From Halopseudomonas xinjiangensis (GTDB lineage: Bacteria > Pseudomonadota > Gammaproteobacteria > Pseudomonadales > Pseudomonadaceae): a DNA stretch of 64,000 bases. The first letter of the stretch is position 1; the number at the start of each line of letters is the position of its first letter. Positions 44,694 through 54,028 of this stretch are shown piece after piece. The DNA lies in NCBI GenBank assembly GCA_011050525.1, contig DRFO01000017.1, positions 458,175-522,174 on the forward strand, given 5' to 3'. Made by a program: the position numbers and the translations under genes. The notes under the pieces were generated by a model that saw only the letters and a list, made by a program, of their open reading frames with translations, was not told where the DNA came from and ran no database searches.

Positions 44694-45500
44694 ATGAGCA
44701 AACAACTCGTGGAGAGCTGGCGCATCGAAGAGCGTCGGCAAGTCGTCTTACAGCGAGGCTTGAACGTCTGGCCGTGTGATCAGCCGGACGATCTGCAACA
44801 AATCGAACAAATCCGTGAATGGCTCGACAGCCAGCTCGAGCCGGTAGTGCTGCAGCATCCGCTGCACCCTTTGAAAATGCTGGTGGGCAGGGGTTTCAGT
44901 CCGCGCATGGCTTACTATTTTGCCCTCGGTGATTACGAAGAAGCGGACCTCGAGCTGATCGAGAAGATGGTCAGGCCGGGGGACAGGGTACTGGAGTGCG
45001 GCGGCGGCGCGGGCATAACCGGCTCGCTGGCGGCTCGGTGTTCGGGTAATCCGGTCACTATCGTTGAGCCCAATGAGGTAATGCATGGGATCATCCGGCA
45101 GAACGTCCAGCTTAACGGCCAGCAATGCCGGCTGATTGCGGCGGCCGTGGTGGCCGACGACTATTCAGGCGATACGCTGACGCTTCGCGTGCAGGACGAA
45201 TACTGGTGGAGTTCGGTGCTGGATCATGGTTCGGGAGAGCCGGTTCAGACAGCAGTCGCAAGGATTTCAGATCTACTGGCCAGCATCTGTCCCAGCGTGC
45301 TGGTGCTGGATATCGAAGGCGCGGAAGTAGGGCTGTTGCCCGAAAAGCTGCCCGATGAGTTGCGACTGATCATGGTCGAGTTGCATACACCGGATATAGG
45401 CGATGAGGCGACCGTCAGCGTGGTCAACAGGATAATGAGTCAGGGTTTTCGGCTCTGTCATGTCAGGTCCCAGACCTGGGTGTTCGAGCGAACGGCCTGA
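44694..45500 (+). CDS. FkbM-type SAM-dependent methyltransferase
   Basis: This 268-residue protein has the SAM-binding motif VLECGGGAGITG near residue 100, an acidic VEPNEVMH following it and the FkbM mark LVLDIEGAEVGLL. FkbM enzymes O-methylate sugars, lipids or natural products. Its own promoter is likely since it follows a terminator. AGGAT precedes the ATG. It converges with the MFS gene. A link to the catabolic genes is not clear. Confidence 0.8.
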   Translation: MSKQLVESWRIEERRQVVLQRGLNVWPCDQPDDLQQIEQIREWLDSQLEPVVLQHPLHPLKMLVGRGFSPRMAYYFALGDYEEADLELIEKMVRPGDRVLECGGGAGITGSLAARCSGNPVTIVEPNEVMHGIIRQNVQLNGQQCRLIAAAVVADDYSGDTLTLRVQDEYWWSSVLDHGSGEPVQTAVARISDLLASICPSVLVLDIEGAEVGLLPEKLPDELRLIMVELHTPDIGDEATVSVVNRIMSQGFRLCHVRSQTWVFERTA

Positions 45501-45580
45501 GCCGTTCGGCATCGACGTGCCGATGACCGAGGCTGGTCTGCAACGAGCTGAGCACATTCCAGGCCAGCTTCTGGGCGGTC

Positions 45581-46864
45581 TCAAGCCATTTCGGGGTGAT
45601 AGGGTCTGGGTTGGAATGCACTAGCCGAGCGCAGCGTCAACAGGGCCAGGGATGCCACCACTGCCGCGCCCAGCGAATACATGATGACCGGGTCGTAGTT
45701 TCCGTACTGGGTATGGATGTAGCCGAAAAAAGCCGGAGACATACCCGCCACGATAGTGACCAGACCCAGATGCAATCCGAAAATACGCGCATAGTCCTTC
45801 ATGCCGAAATAACGGGCCATGAGAAAAGCGGCTATATCAAATTCCGCGCCTGCGCTTAAACCTATGCAGACAGTAGCCAGCACCAGCAAGGCGGTAGACT
45901 CGGGGCCCGTCACCAGCAAGATAAGACAGCCTATGGCCGGGGTGAACAGCGCCGCGGCGGAAATGACGATGGGCGAGTAATGATCGAGCAGGTATCCAAC
46001 AAACAACCGCCCGATAATGATTGATGCGCCGAAGGCACTGAAAATCTGACTGGCGGTAAGTGCTGGTACGCCTTTGTCCTGCAGGTAAGGCACCATCACC
46101 GTGACCATGGCGACGATAAGCGATACGGACAGAATGAGCGATACGTTGCACATCCAGAATATTCTTGATTTGCGCGCTTCGGCAAAGCTGAATCCAGTCG
46201 CCGCCAGAGGGATAGTGCGGGCTTTTCCTTGAACGCTCTGGGGCTCGGCTGTCGGAATGTGCAGCCACAGCAGCGCCATCGGGAGCGTGGTCACCAGGGG
46301 CATGATCGCGAGCAGTACAAAGCCTGCCTGCCAGCCCCAGCGTTCCATGCACCAGGCCAGCAGGGGCGGAACGATCAGTGCCGCCACACCGGTCCCGCTC
46401 AGGATTATCGCCAGCGCCAGCCCACGGTTGCGCTCGTACCACAGGCTGATGAGTTGGGTCCAGGTGATGGCAATGGTTCCCAGGCAAAGCAGCGGCATGG
46501 CGAAGAACGCGAAATACAGCCAGGCGATATTGCCGTTGAGTTGGGTCAGGGCGACGTAGCACAGAACCTGCAGAACGAGCGAGACAATGGCCACCCGCCG
46601 CAAGCCGAAGCGGGCATACAGCCATCCGAGCAACTGTGACGCGACGGCTACGCCGGCGAAGAGAAAGGTAATGGACGCCTGCAATTCGCCGCGGCTCCAG
46701 CCAAAGGCCTCCTGAAGCGGGATGACCATAGTGCCGAATCCATAGAGCAGGGCCGCACTCATGCTGGTAACAACGCCAAACACGCCGAGAATCAGAAACC
46801 GCCAGCCCAGGCGGAATTCGGTGAGATCCAGCTTTGGTTGACGTGACAGGTTGTGGTCGGACAT
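45581..46864 (-). CDS. MFS transporter, copy B
   Basis: This 427-residue protein has 12 likely membrane helices and the same marks as copy A: YERNRGLALAIILSGTG and SAGAEFDIAAFLMARYFGMKDYARIFG. It is last in the operon DUF1329, CrtC/AttH-like, SDR, MFS. AGGAG precedes the ATG. Its substrate is unknown but it is probably tied to that pathway. Confidence 0.87.
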   Translation of the reverse strand: MSDHNLSRQPKLDLTEFRLGWRFLILGVFGVVTSMSAALLYGFGTMVIPLQEAFGWSRGELQASITFLFAGVAVASQLLGWLYARFGLRRVAIVSLVLQVLCYVALTQLNGNIAWLYFAFFAMPLLCLGTIAITWTQLISLWYERNRGLALAIILSGTGVAALIVPPLLAWCMERWGWQAGFVLLAIMPLVTTLPMALLWLHIPTAEPQSVQGKARTIPLAATGFSFAEARKSRIFWMCNVSLILSVSLIVAMVTVMVPYLQDKGVPALTASQIFSAFGASIIIGRLFVGYLLDHYSPIVISAAALFTPAIGCLILLVTGPESTALLVLATVCIGLSAGAEFDIAAFLMARYFGMKDYARIFGLHLGLVTIVAGMSPAFFGYIHTQYGNYDPVIMYSLGAAVVASLALLTLRSASAFQPRPYHPEMA

Positions 46865-46925
46865 TTTGCGACTCCTGCAACACCCGCGCCTGCATCAGAG
46901 CCGGCGTGCGAGATCAGCATTGTTT

Positions 46926-47714
46926 TTATGATTTTTTAAGTAATTCTTCGACCTTGGGTAAAGCGACCATGGTGGCTCCGCCATCCACCAGCAGCGAGGT
47001 GCCGGTGATGTAACCCGCCTCGCTTGAGGTAAGAAACAACACCGCCGCAGCGATATCAGCCGACTGCCCCAATCGGGGTACCGGGAAATGTTCCGCCAGC
47101 AGGTGGGGAAGCTCGTTGCCCAGTGTGCTCAACATATGATCCGTACCGATCAGACCCGGCTCGACCACGTTGACCAGAATGTTCAATGCGCCGAATTCGA
47201 CGGCAAGTCCGCGGGCGAAGGCGTTCATGAACGCTTTACTCGAGCCATAGGGGATCAGAGTGGGGGTGTATTTGCGGTTGGCCTCGCCGGAGGAAATGAA
47301 GATGATGCGTCCCTTGTCCTCCGCCTTGGTGAGGTGCGGCGCGGCATCCTTGGCCAGCCAGAACAGGGACTGGATGTTGCTGCGTACCAGATGGTCGAAG
47401 GTCTCGTCCGGCATCTCGGTAATCAGCCCATGGGCCGTATCCGCTGCGCAGTGGACCACAATATCCAGCTTGCCGAAGTGAGCAATAGCACCTTCTACCA
47501 TGGATCTTATCGCTGCCCGGTCGGCTATATCGCCGCCGACCAGTGCTGCTTCACGGTTCAGCGCTGTTATCTGCTCGACCGTTTCTTGCCCGTATTTCGG
47601 GGTTCTTGCTGACACCACAACTTTAGCGCCTTCTTGAGCGTAGGCCAGGGCGATGGCTCGGCCCATGCCGCGCCCGGCGCCTGTCACCAGAACGACCTTG
47701 TCTTTGAATCTCAT
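46926..47714 (-). CDS. SDR-family NAD(P)-dependent oxidoreductase
   Basis: This 262-residue SDR starts MRFKDKVVLVTGAGRGMG at 47714 with GGGAG upstream. It has TGAGRGMG, HCAA in the NNAG place, serines in IFISSGEANRKY and the complete PYGSSK. The end is typical, TGTSLLVDGGA. It appears active. Confidence 0.89.
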   Translation of the reverse strand: MRFKDKVVLVTGAGRGMGRAIALAYAQEGAKVVVSARTPKYGQETVEQITALNREAALVGGDIADRAAIRSMVEGAIAHFGKLDIVVHCAADTAHGLITEMPDETFDHLVRSNIQSLFWLAKDAAPHLTKAEDKGRIIFISSGEANRKYTPTLIPYGSSKAFMNAFARGLAVEFGALNILVNVVEPGLIGTDHMLSTLGNELPHLLAEHFPVPRLGQSADIAAAVLFLTSSEAGYITGTSLLVDGGATMVALPKVEELLKKS

Positions 47715-47777
47715 GTGTTGCTCCCGCCGTGTCGAATCGAGTTGCCTGCCCGCAAAGCAGGCAGGCATGAACCAGCC

Positions 47778-48809
47778 TTACAGATCAGCACCGCGCACGT
47801 TGCGGGCCGTGCCGTTGCGACGGTCCGATTCGCCCCAGGCCAGCCAGCGATCTGGTTCGCGGTCATCGCCCACTCGACGCCAGCGACCTTCCTGCTGGGC
47901 GGTGATGGGAAAGCCGCCGACAAAATCGATCATTTCGCCCTTCGGCGCGGGAAGAAATTCCCATTCTTCCTCACCGTCCAGAATGATGCGCGCCGAATCG
48001 AGGAAGTAACTGCCGTCCTTGTGCATCGCCACGCCTTCGATATCAGTCGTCGTGCGTATTTCGCCTTTTTCATTCATGAAGATCGCATAGCCGAGGTGTT
48101 CGTGACCGACCATGAATGAGCCCGAGTCCCAGGTGCCGTCCTTGTAGATGGTCACGAATGACCACCAGATCACGTGCATCTTGTTGTTTACCACGAGATC
48201 TTTCTGGAAATGGATGGCGCCGCCTTCGGCCATGTAGAACTGATCCAGCGCCAATGCGCCCTTTACCGGACGGCCTTCACAGGTTCCCGAAACATCCCAG
48301 AGCTGGGAGACATAGAAGGTGCCCCATTCAACGCCTGGCAAGTACCACTGCAACCCGGGCCCAAGCAATTTTCCTTCAAGTTCAAACAGACCGTCCTCCT
48401 TCCAGGTGAGCCTTTCGCTGGATGCCGTGATCTTCCACCCATTGCCGGGCTCGTCAGGCTGATTGGTCCAGGTGACGGTGTCGCCTTCGAGCGTCTGCAC
48501 CGGAATGGGCGTGGGTGCCTGGGCGGCCATACGCTCATGATCCATGCGCAGATGCTGACCATCGATATGGTTTGTCTGATAGATGAACTTGGTCGGATTG
48601 GGCGTGCCGTTGGGTGCCAGGAGAGAGCGCACGAAGGAATAGATGTTGCCCTCTTCGTCGCGCACCGAGCCAAAGGGAGAGCTCTTGCTTAACTGCAGCC
48701 CGAAGAAGCCCCGTTCACCAGCCATTGCTGGTCCGGTTACCTTGTGGGGGCCAACCAACTGCTGATAGCCAAAATCGCCGCGCTCAGGAATCGTTGTAAA
48801 AGTTCGCAT
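47778..48809 (-). CDS. unrecognised 343-residue protein, possibly lipocalin/CrtC-like
   Basis: I do not recognise this protein with certainty. It has no signal peptide or membrane helix. It is rich in Trp, Gly and Tyr, with repeated strand-like segments (GNGWKITASSERLTWKEDG, KMHVIWWSFVTIYKDG, GHEHLGYAIFMNEKGE), the look of an all-beta double barrel as in the AttH/CrtC hydratase-like group. Its operon place between DUF1329 and an SDR suggests a catabolic enzyme, perhaps a hydratase or lyase. The assignment is tentative. Confidence 0.6.
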   Translation of the reverse strand: MRTFTTIPERGDFGYQQLVGPHKVTGPAMAGERGFFGLQLSKSSPFGSVRDEEGNIYSFVRSLLAPNGTPNPTKFIYQTNHIDGQHLRMDHERMAAQAPTPIPVQTLEGDTVTWTNQPDEPGNGWKITASSERLTWKEDGLFELEGKLLGPGLQWYLPGVEWGTFYVSQLWDVSGTCEGRPVKGALALDQFYMAEGGAIHFQKDLVVNNKMHVIWWSFVTIYKDGTWDSGSFMVGHEHLGYAIFMNEKGEIRTTTDIEGVAMHKDGSYFLDSARIILDGEEEWEFLPAPKGEMIDFVGGFPITAQQEGRWRRVGDDREPDRWLAWGESDRRNGTARNVRGADL

Positions 48810-48845
48810 AGCATTCTCATTGTTTTTGGATGGTTTGGGGGTGGG

Positions 48846-50210
48846 TTATCGTTGGCTATACCGCGATACGATTGCTTCCGGCGCCATGTTCCGTTCGGGT
48901 AGCGGGGTGGAAACAAACTTGTAGCCACCCTTCAACCCATCGTTGATCACGCCGTACATTCCCTTGTTGAAGTCGTAGATTACGTTTTTCACGTTATAGG
49001 GAATGTCCAGGTCGTAGAGTTGAACGCCGCTCAGGAACATGGACCGATATAGATTCCCCTGTTGATCCCAGGCGTCATACAAGCCGACACCGAAGGTGTC
49101 TTCGTCCAGATAGTAAGTACGCTTGGCATACACATGTCTGCTGTCTGGCTTGAGGGTGGCTTCCACTACCCAGACACGATGCAGTTCCCAGCGCTCGCAC
49201 TCAGGATTCGCATGCTTTTCAAGCATTTGTTCTTCCTGGCCACAGTTGAAGTAGAACTCGTAGGCGTTATAGGGAATGAACATCTCCTTGCGGCCGACCA
49301 GTTTGTAATCGAAACGCTCCTGGCTGCCGGAGAACATTTGCAGTTCATCGAACAGCGTGACGCCGCCCTGACTGGCGACGGGTGTATCGAAGGCGAATTC
49401 CGGGGCCAGTTTGATGCGGCGCTGCCCTGGGGAATAGCTCCAGGCTCTGCGGGGTTGTTCTATCGGATCGAGAAAGTCAGCCAGAACCGTTACTTCGCCT
49501 GCGCGGCGGGCCGGGTATCGGTTAAGGGAGAATACTCGGGCGTACATTTCGGGATTGCGGTCTTCCTGTTCGACCTGGTAATAGGGCATCTCTTCAAAGG
49601 TCTGCTGCTCCGCAGCCTTGGTAACGCTGCCGTTGGAGTCAATGATCCAGCTGTTGGACGAAGCAGTGGTCGAATACCCGGAGCCAATCTTGTAACGCAG
49701 CTGCTGGTTCCATATCACCTCATTGCCCGTCTGAGGAATGGGAAAGGGCAGTCCGCCACGGCAGGCGGTATCCACAGCCAGCCCGTCTTTCTCGGTATGG
49801 CACTCGGTGGCATTGCGAATGGTCGCTTCGATCACTTCCTTCGGATAGGCGGCAGTACGGTGGCTGGGAAAGATGTCGAGGTAATAGTCCGGATAGGTTT
49901 GCAAGAGGTGCTTTTGTCCAGCACTCAGTTTGTCGGCGTATTGATCCATGTTGCTGGAGTCGATACGAAACAGCGGCTCCTCGTCCTTGAAGGGATCAAC
50001 CCAGAATCCCGAATCGGGCTCGAAGCCCTCGGGTGCCGTGCGCAGACCACCGGTGTAGGCAGGGATGGTGCCCTCACTGTTGCCTTCTTTGATGGCCCCC
50101 CAGGGCGTAAGACTCTCCCCCAGCTTCGCTGCTTCTTCGGGGCTGACCGCAGCCACGGAGAGTGTCGAGATGCCACTCAAGGCAATACACATCATCAATC
50201 GGTTTTTCAT
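48846..50210 (-). CDS. DUF1329 family periplasmic protein (copy 4)
   Basis: This 454-residue protein starts MKNRLMMCIALSGISTLSVAA at 50210, a signal peptide, with GGAGAG upstream. It has TPWGAIKEGNSEGTIPAYTGG, FPSHRTAAYPKE and GGLPFPIPQTG. It heads the operon with the CrtC/AttH-like, SDR and MFS genes. No DUF1302 lies beside it. Confidence 0.9.
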   Translation of the reverse strand: MKNRLMMCIALSGISTLSVAAVSPEEAAKLGESLTPWGAIKEGNSEGTIPAYTGGLRTAPEGFEPDSGFWVDPFKDEEPLFRIDSSNMDQYADKLSAGQKHLLQTYPDYYLDIFPSHRTAAYPKEVIEATIRNATECHTEKDGLAVDTACRGGLPFPIPQTGNEVIWNQQLRYKIGSGYSTTASSNSWIIDSNGSVTKAAEQQTFEEMPYYQVEQEDRNPEMYARVFSLNRYPARRAGEVTVLADFLDPIEQPRRAWSYSPGQRRIKLAPEFAFDTPVASQGGVTLFDELQMFSGSQERFDYKLVGRKEMFIPYNAYEFYFNCGQEEQMLEKHANPECERWELHRVWVVEATLKPDSRHVYAKRTYYLDEDTFGVGLYDAWDQQGNLYRSMFLSGVQLYDLDIPYNVKNVIYDFNKGMYGVINDGLKGGYKFVSTPLPERNMAPEAIVSRYSQR

Positions 50211-50448
50211 ACGGCTCTCCAGCTTTTTATTTTTTGTACCGGTCCAGTTCTCTGCAAACAGCATTGATTGACTGGCGGGCATTCACGGAAGGGGGACTGG
50301 CAGGTAGCAATTTTTTGCCATTGCTTCTTGATCATCTATGCAGCCTTTTTTTGTTATCGATAGTCTCCGCCGACGTTTCTTTCCGTGAGTCTGTGCGGTG
50401 AATTCAACCTAGCAGAGCGATAACCAAGAATCCACAATACAGAATTGC

Positions 50449-50464
50449 ATTCTTTTAGAAGAAT
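50449..50464. promoter_or_regulatory. ATTCT-N6-AGAAT candidate operator
   Basis: ATTCTTTTAGAAGAAT has perfect arms with the same 6-base spacing as at 1112 and 41018. It lies 239 bp before DUF1329 copy 4. A further AGAAT at 50441 overlaps a reversed ATTCTGTATT. Confidence 0.45.
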
Positions 50465-50605
50465 TATGAAGTGTGCGCATTTTTAAAGTTGGCTGTGTTT
50501 CTACGGAGTACGGCGATCTTGCTGCAGCCCAGTGATGCGGCGGTTCGGCAAGGATATTGAGCTGTCCCAGGGACCGGCAGAAGGGCCAATAATTGGCCAT
50601 AAATC

Positions 50606-50624
50606 GTTTTACCCTGGGTAAAAC
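50606..50624. promoter_or_regulatory. GTTTTAC palindromic operator, site 2
   Basis: GTTTTACCCTGGGTAAAAC is a perfect 19-bp dyad (9-bp arms, one central base). The site at 41089 differs in two positions. Both are preceded by AATC and lie near GGGCCAAT. Confidence 0.65.
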
Positions 50625-51085
50625 AAAACTGTGCGGGCGGACTTGGACAAAGCGATGGGAAAATTTTCGAGGAAGCGCCGGGCAGCTCCCAGAGCCTGCC
50701 AGTTGGCTGCCGAAAGGGCTTTTGCGGCTCCGGCTATTCTCTCTGTAACTGGCGTCCGGAATTGTGAAGTGTTCGGCTTTTGCCCATCCTGATAGAACGT
50801 AAGCTACAGCTCGTTTTCTCAAGGATGGTTAAACGTGGCAAATAAGTGGCATGCCGGCCCAATGCCGCGAGTGCTCAGGCCGGTCCGCAAGAACGATCTC
50901 GCCCAGCCTGCACCGGCTCCTGTCGTTCAACCCTACAACGGCGATCGTCATGTGGTTCTCCCTGGGACTGTCGAGCACCCGCTCGATACTCAAGGCCATC
51001 AGCCAACGCCGCATCCCCAGGCTATTCGCAGGATCAAGCTGGTGCTTGACCGTCCCAGGGCAGAGCAAACCACATCCTGCGGCGC

Positions 51086-52306
51086 CTAGATGTCAGAGCC
51101 CTGCGAAACAAGCATGTTCTGTCTGTTACCGAGCAAATGAATCAGCAGGCTGCCACCCGACAGTAGCAACATGACGCCGGTCAACGGAACGGCGCTGGGC
51201 ATGGTCCAGATACTCACTGCCGCCGCCCCGCAGGTACCCAGAAGAAACTGGATGGATCCCATGATGGCCGAGGCGGAGCCGGCACGATGGCCTTCATTGG
51301 CCATGGCGAGGGCGACCGCATTGGGGGTTAGCAGACCCATTGAGGTCATGTAGACAAAAAAGCAGATCATGAGCAAGGGCAGGGAGGCGACGCCCAGCAG
51401 GGTCGCGACAAGCCCGGTGAGCGCCGCTACCACCGGGACGCGAATAACATACTTCAGCATGGTGGCAGGTCCGAAGCGGGCGACCAGGCGGGCGTTGAAT
51501 TGCGAGCCGGCTATCATGCCGAATGCATTGATCCCGAAAAACCAGCCGAAGTGCTCGGCGGGCACACCATACAGTTCGATGATCACATAGGGGGAGCCGG
51601 CGATATAGGCAAACATGCCGCCAAAGGGCAGGGCGCCGATCAGCACATATCTCATGAACTGGCCGTTGCGTAGCAGGCTGCCGTAACGGCGAAAGGTGCC
51701 GAGAAAGCCCAGGCGCTCGGATGTGTGCCGGGAAAGCGTTTCACGCATGCTGAAGTGCATGCTCAACAGCAATACCAGGCCGGCGCCTGCGAGCACCGCG
51801 AAAATTCCCCGCCATCCCACTACCATCAATAACAGGCCGCCCAGCATGGGCGCCAGGATCGGCGCCAGTCCCAGTGCCAGCATCAACATGGAGAACGCCC
51901 AGGCTGCCTGCGCGGTGGTTGTACGGTCGCGGATAACGGCCCGGCAGATGACCACGCCGGCGCTGCCTCCCAGGGCCTGGAGAAACCGTGAAGCGGTGAG
52001 CGTTGTCAGGTCGTTTGCCAGCATGCAACCGAGGGAGGCGACTATGTAAAGTGCGAGCCCGACATATAAGGGCGGCTTGCGCCCGTACCGGTCACTGAGA
52101 GGGCCGTATAGCAGTTGTCCCAGCGACATGCCCAGCAGAAAGATGGCCAGGGTGATCTGCACATCCGATGACTCGACGCCAAGGCTTTGCCCGATTGAAG
52201 GAAAAGCGGGTAGATACAGATCGACTGACAGCGGGGAAAGTGCCGTCAACATGGCAAGCAAGAACAGCCAGCCAGGAAAAAATGGCGTCTTTTCAGTGTC
52301 ACTCAT
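51086..52306 (-). CDS. Bcr/CflA-type MFS multidrug transporter
   Basis: This 406-residue protein fits the DHA1 drug:proton antiporter group: PLSVDLYLPAFPSIGQSL in helix 1 and GPLSDRYGRKPPL in the loop between helices 2 and 3, as in Bcr and CflA. The ATG at 52306 has GGAG upstream. It is downstream of the ferredoxin reductase with a 126-base gap, so co-transcription is possible. It likely exports toxic compounds; the substrate is unknown. Confidence 0.88.
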   Translation of the reverse strand: MSDTEKTPFFPGWLFLLAMLTALSPLSVDLYLPAFPSIGQSLGVESSDVQITLAIFLLGMSLGQLLYGPLSDRYGRKPPLYVGLALYIVASLGCMLANDLTTLTASRFLQALGGSAGVVICRAVIRDRTTTAQAAWAFSMLMLALGLAPILAPMLGGLLLMVVGWRGIFAVLAGAGLVLLLSMHFSMRETLSRHTSERLGFLGTFRRYGSLLRNGQFMRYVLIGALPFGGMFAYIAGSPYVIIELYGVPAEHFGWFFGINAFGMIAGSQFNARLVARFGPATMLKYVIRVPVVAALTGLVATLLGVASLPLLMICFFVYMTSMGLLTPNAVALAMANEGHRAGSASAIMGSIQFLLGTCGAAAVSIWTMPSAVPLTGVMLLLSGGSLLIHLLGNRQNMLVSQGSDI

Positions 52307-52432
52307 TGATGGCAACTCCAGCGCAGTGATTTAGAGTGTTATGCAGGGCCAGCGCGCTCGACAATACCAACGGAGCTACGTTAAAAACCCCTTCAACCCT
52401 GGCGGGTATCAGGGGCCACCACGACCAAGCGG

Positions 52433-53668
52433 TTAACTGCGGTGAGCAACTTCCCAGGCTTTCAAATCGAAATCAGCTTCCCTGGCTTCGCGCTGGGTTA
52501 GTTCGGGAGGGCGGGACAGGAGTTTCTTGCCGGCAAGATGATCACCCGGGCGGTTGCACGATTCGACAGCGACCAGGTGGTCCCGGCGAAAGCACAGCAC
52601 GGAGAACTGGTTCGACTCCATCGATCCCAGGGTTACAGTGCTGTCGTATCCGGTGGACAGACCGACAATCTGCAGTTTCAGATTGCCCTGATCGGTCCAG
52701 AACCAGGGTGTCGCGACAAACGGAGCGGCTTTACCCAGCAGCCTTGCGGATACCGCTCTCGCCTGATCCATGGCGTTTGGAACCGACTCGATACGAGTAT
52801 GCTCGCCGTGATTGTGAACGCAGGGAAAGCAGGCCACATCACCAATGGCGGAAATGTGCGGATCATTGGTCAAGAGGTCGGCGTCGACCTTGATACCATT
52901 TTCGATCTCCAATCCAGCTTCGGTGGCCAGAGTGATATTCGGGATAACGCCTATACCGTAAACCACCAGATCGGCAGGGATGACGTCACCGTTGACCTTT
53001 TCGACGCCGACGGCCTTGCCGTCCTTCCCTATGATCTGATCGACCGCCTGGCTGAAGTGAAACTTGACACCCCAGGACTCGTGCGCCTTGAGGAATAATT
53101 CGGACATCTGCGGAGAGATCGCCCTGGCCATAAGACGGTCACCGCGGTCGATAACCTGGACGCTGGCGCCTTGCGCCGCGGCTACTGCGGCGAATTCCAG
53201 TCCGATAAATCCGCAGCCGATCACTACTACGTTCTTGGCGTCTTTGGCCCTGGGCGCGAGTGCGTCGGCATCCGCGAGGGTTTTGATGCCGAAGACGCCT
53301 TCAAGGTGTTCCCCCGGGATCGAAAGCGGCCGATTGTGGGCGCCGGTTGCCAGCACCAGATGGTCGTACTCCAGCGCCTTTTCACTTTCCAGCACCACCC
53401 GCTGGTTCTGGCGATCAATGACCACCGCCTTGTCCTGAATCAGTTCGATCTGCTGTTGATCAAAGAACGCGGCAGGCCGGAAGACCAGATTCTCTGCCTT
53501 GATCTTGCCCAGCAGGTAGGCCTTGGACAGGGGCGGGCGCTGATAAGGCAGGCCAGGCTCATCACCCACCAGGGAAATTTTCCCGGCGAATCCGCCCTGG
53601 CGCAAGGACGCGGCGACCTGAAATCCAGCTTGGCCGGCGCCGACAATTACCACTGAAGAAAGCGTCAT
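52433..53668 (-). CDS. FAD-dependent ferredoxin reductase
   Basis: This 411-residue protein has two dinucleotide folds (VIVGAGQAGFQVAASLR near the start for FAD and VVVIGCGFIGLEFAAVAA near residue 145 for NAD), with ISAIGDVACFP for FAD closure. It fits the putidaredoxin/rhodocoxin reductase group that feeds ferredoxins of P450s or dioxygenases. It lies 16 bases after the [2Fe-2S] ferredoxin gene, its probable partner. Confidence 0.9.
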   Translation of the reverse strand: MTLSSVVIVGAGQAGFQVAASLRQGGFAGKISLVGDEPGLPYQRPPLSKAYLLGKIKAENLVFRPAAFFDQQQIELIQDKAVVIDRQNQRVVLESEKALEYDHLVLATGAHNRPLSIPGEHLEGVFGIKTLADADALAPRAKDAKNVVVIGCGFIGLEFAAVAAAQGASVQVIDRGDRLMARAISPQMSELFLKAHESWGVKFHFSQAVDQIIGKDGKAVGVEKVNGDVIPADLVVYGIGVIPNITLATEAGLEIENGIKVDADLLTNDPHISAIGDVACFPCVHNHGEHTRIESVPNAMDQARAVSARLLGKAAPFVATPWFWTDQGNLKLQIVGLSTGYDSTVTLGSMESNQFSVLCFRRDHLVAVESCNRPGDHLAGKKLLSRPPELTQREAREADFDLKAWEVAHRS

Positions 53669-53684
53669 ATCTGCTCCTGGGTGC

Positions 53685-54005
53685 TCAGTACTGGGACTCA
53701 GGCAAACGCAACACCATGCCGTCCATATTTTCCTGGATGGTCAACTGGCAGGTCAGGCGGCTGGTTTCCTTGCGTTCGTTGGCGAACTCCAGCATGTCCA
53801 GCTCAGCGTCCTCGGCCGCCGGGACGACACCCGTCCAGGCGTCTTCAACGAACGCATGACAGGTGGCGCAGCTGCACGCACCGCCGCAGTCGGCCTGAAT
53901 GCCTGGCACCATGGCGTTCATGGCAGCTTGCATAACGGATTGGCCGACCTCACCCATGACTGAATGCTGGGTGCCGTTGTGTTCGATAAGCGTAATTGTA
54001 GGCAT
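53685..54005 (-). CDS. [2Fe-2S] ferredoxin, putidaredoxin-like
   Basis: This 106-residue protein carries the four ligands at Cys40, Cys46, Cys49 and Cys86, in the order CxxxxxCxxC then a distant C, as in putidaredoxin-type ferredoxins. It passes electrons from the adjacent reductase to P450 partners, with the nearest one at 42.8 kb. It lies between MFS copy C and the reductase. Confidence 0.92.
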   Translation of the reverse strand: MPTITLIEHNGTQHSVMGEVGQSVMQAAMNAMVPGIQADCGGACSCATCHAFVEDAWTGVVPAAEDAELDMLEFANERKETSRLTCQLTIQENMDGMVLRLPESQY

Positions 54006-54028
54006 TGTTTCTCTCCAGAGAATGATTG

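Larger units (their letters stand above)
50211..51085. other. 875-bp stretch with operators but no convincing gene
   Basis: The first half holds AT-rich sequence, an AGAAT-rich block near 50427-50464 and a palindrome at 50606-50624, likely control sites for DUF1329 copy 4. The second half (about 50829-51089) can be read as short frames on both strands, one GTG start at 50835 with AAGGA nearby, but none has a recognised pattern. No plus-strand operon follows, unlike the similar region at 41 kb. Confidence 0.6.

Noticed and set aside
50829..51089. short overlapping frames on both strands (79 and 84 residues)
   Set aside because: Neither can be matched to a family by eye, and both share the same DNA. 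They are noted under the non-coding stretch and not called as genes.
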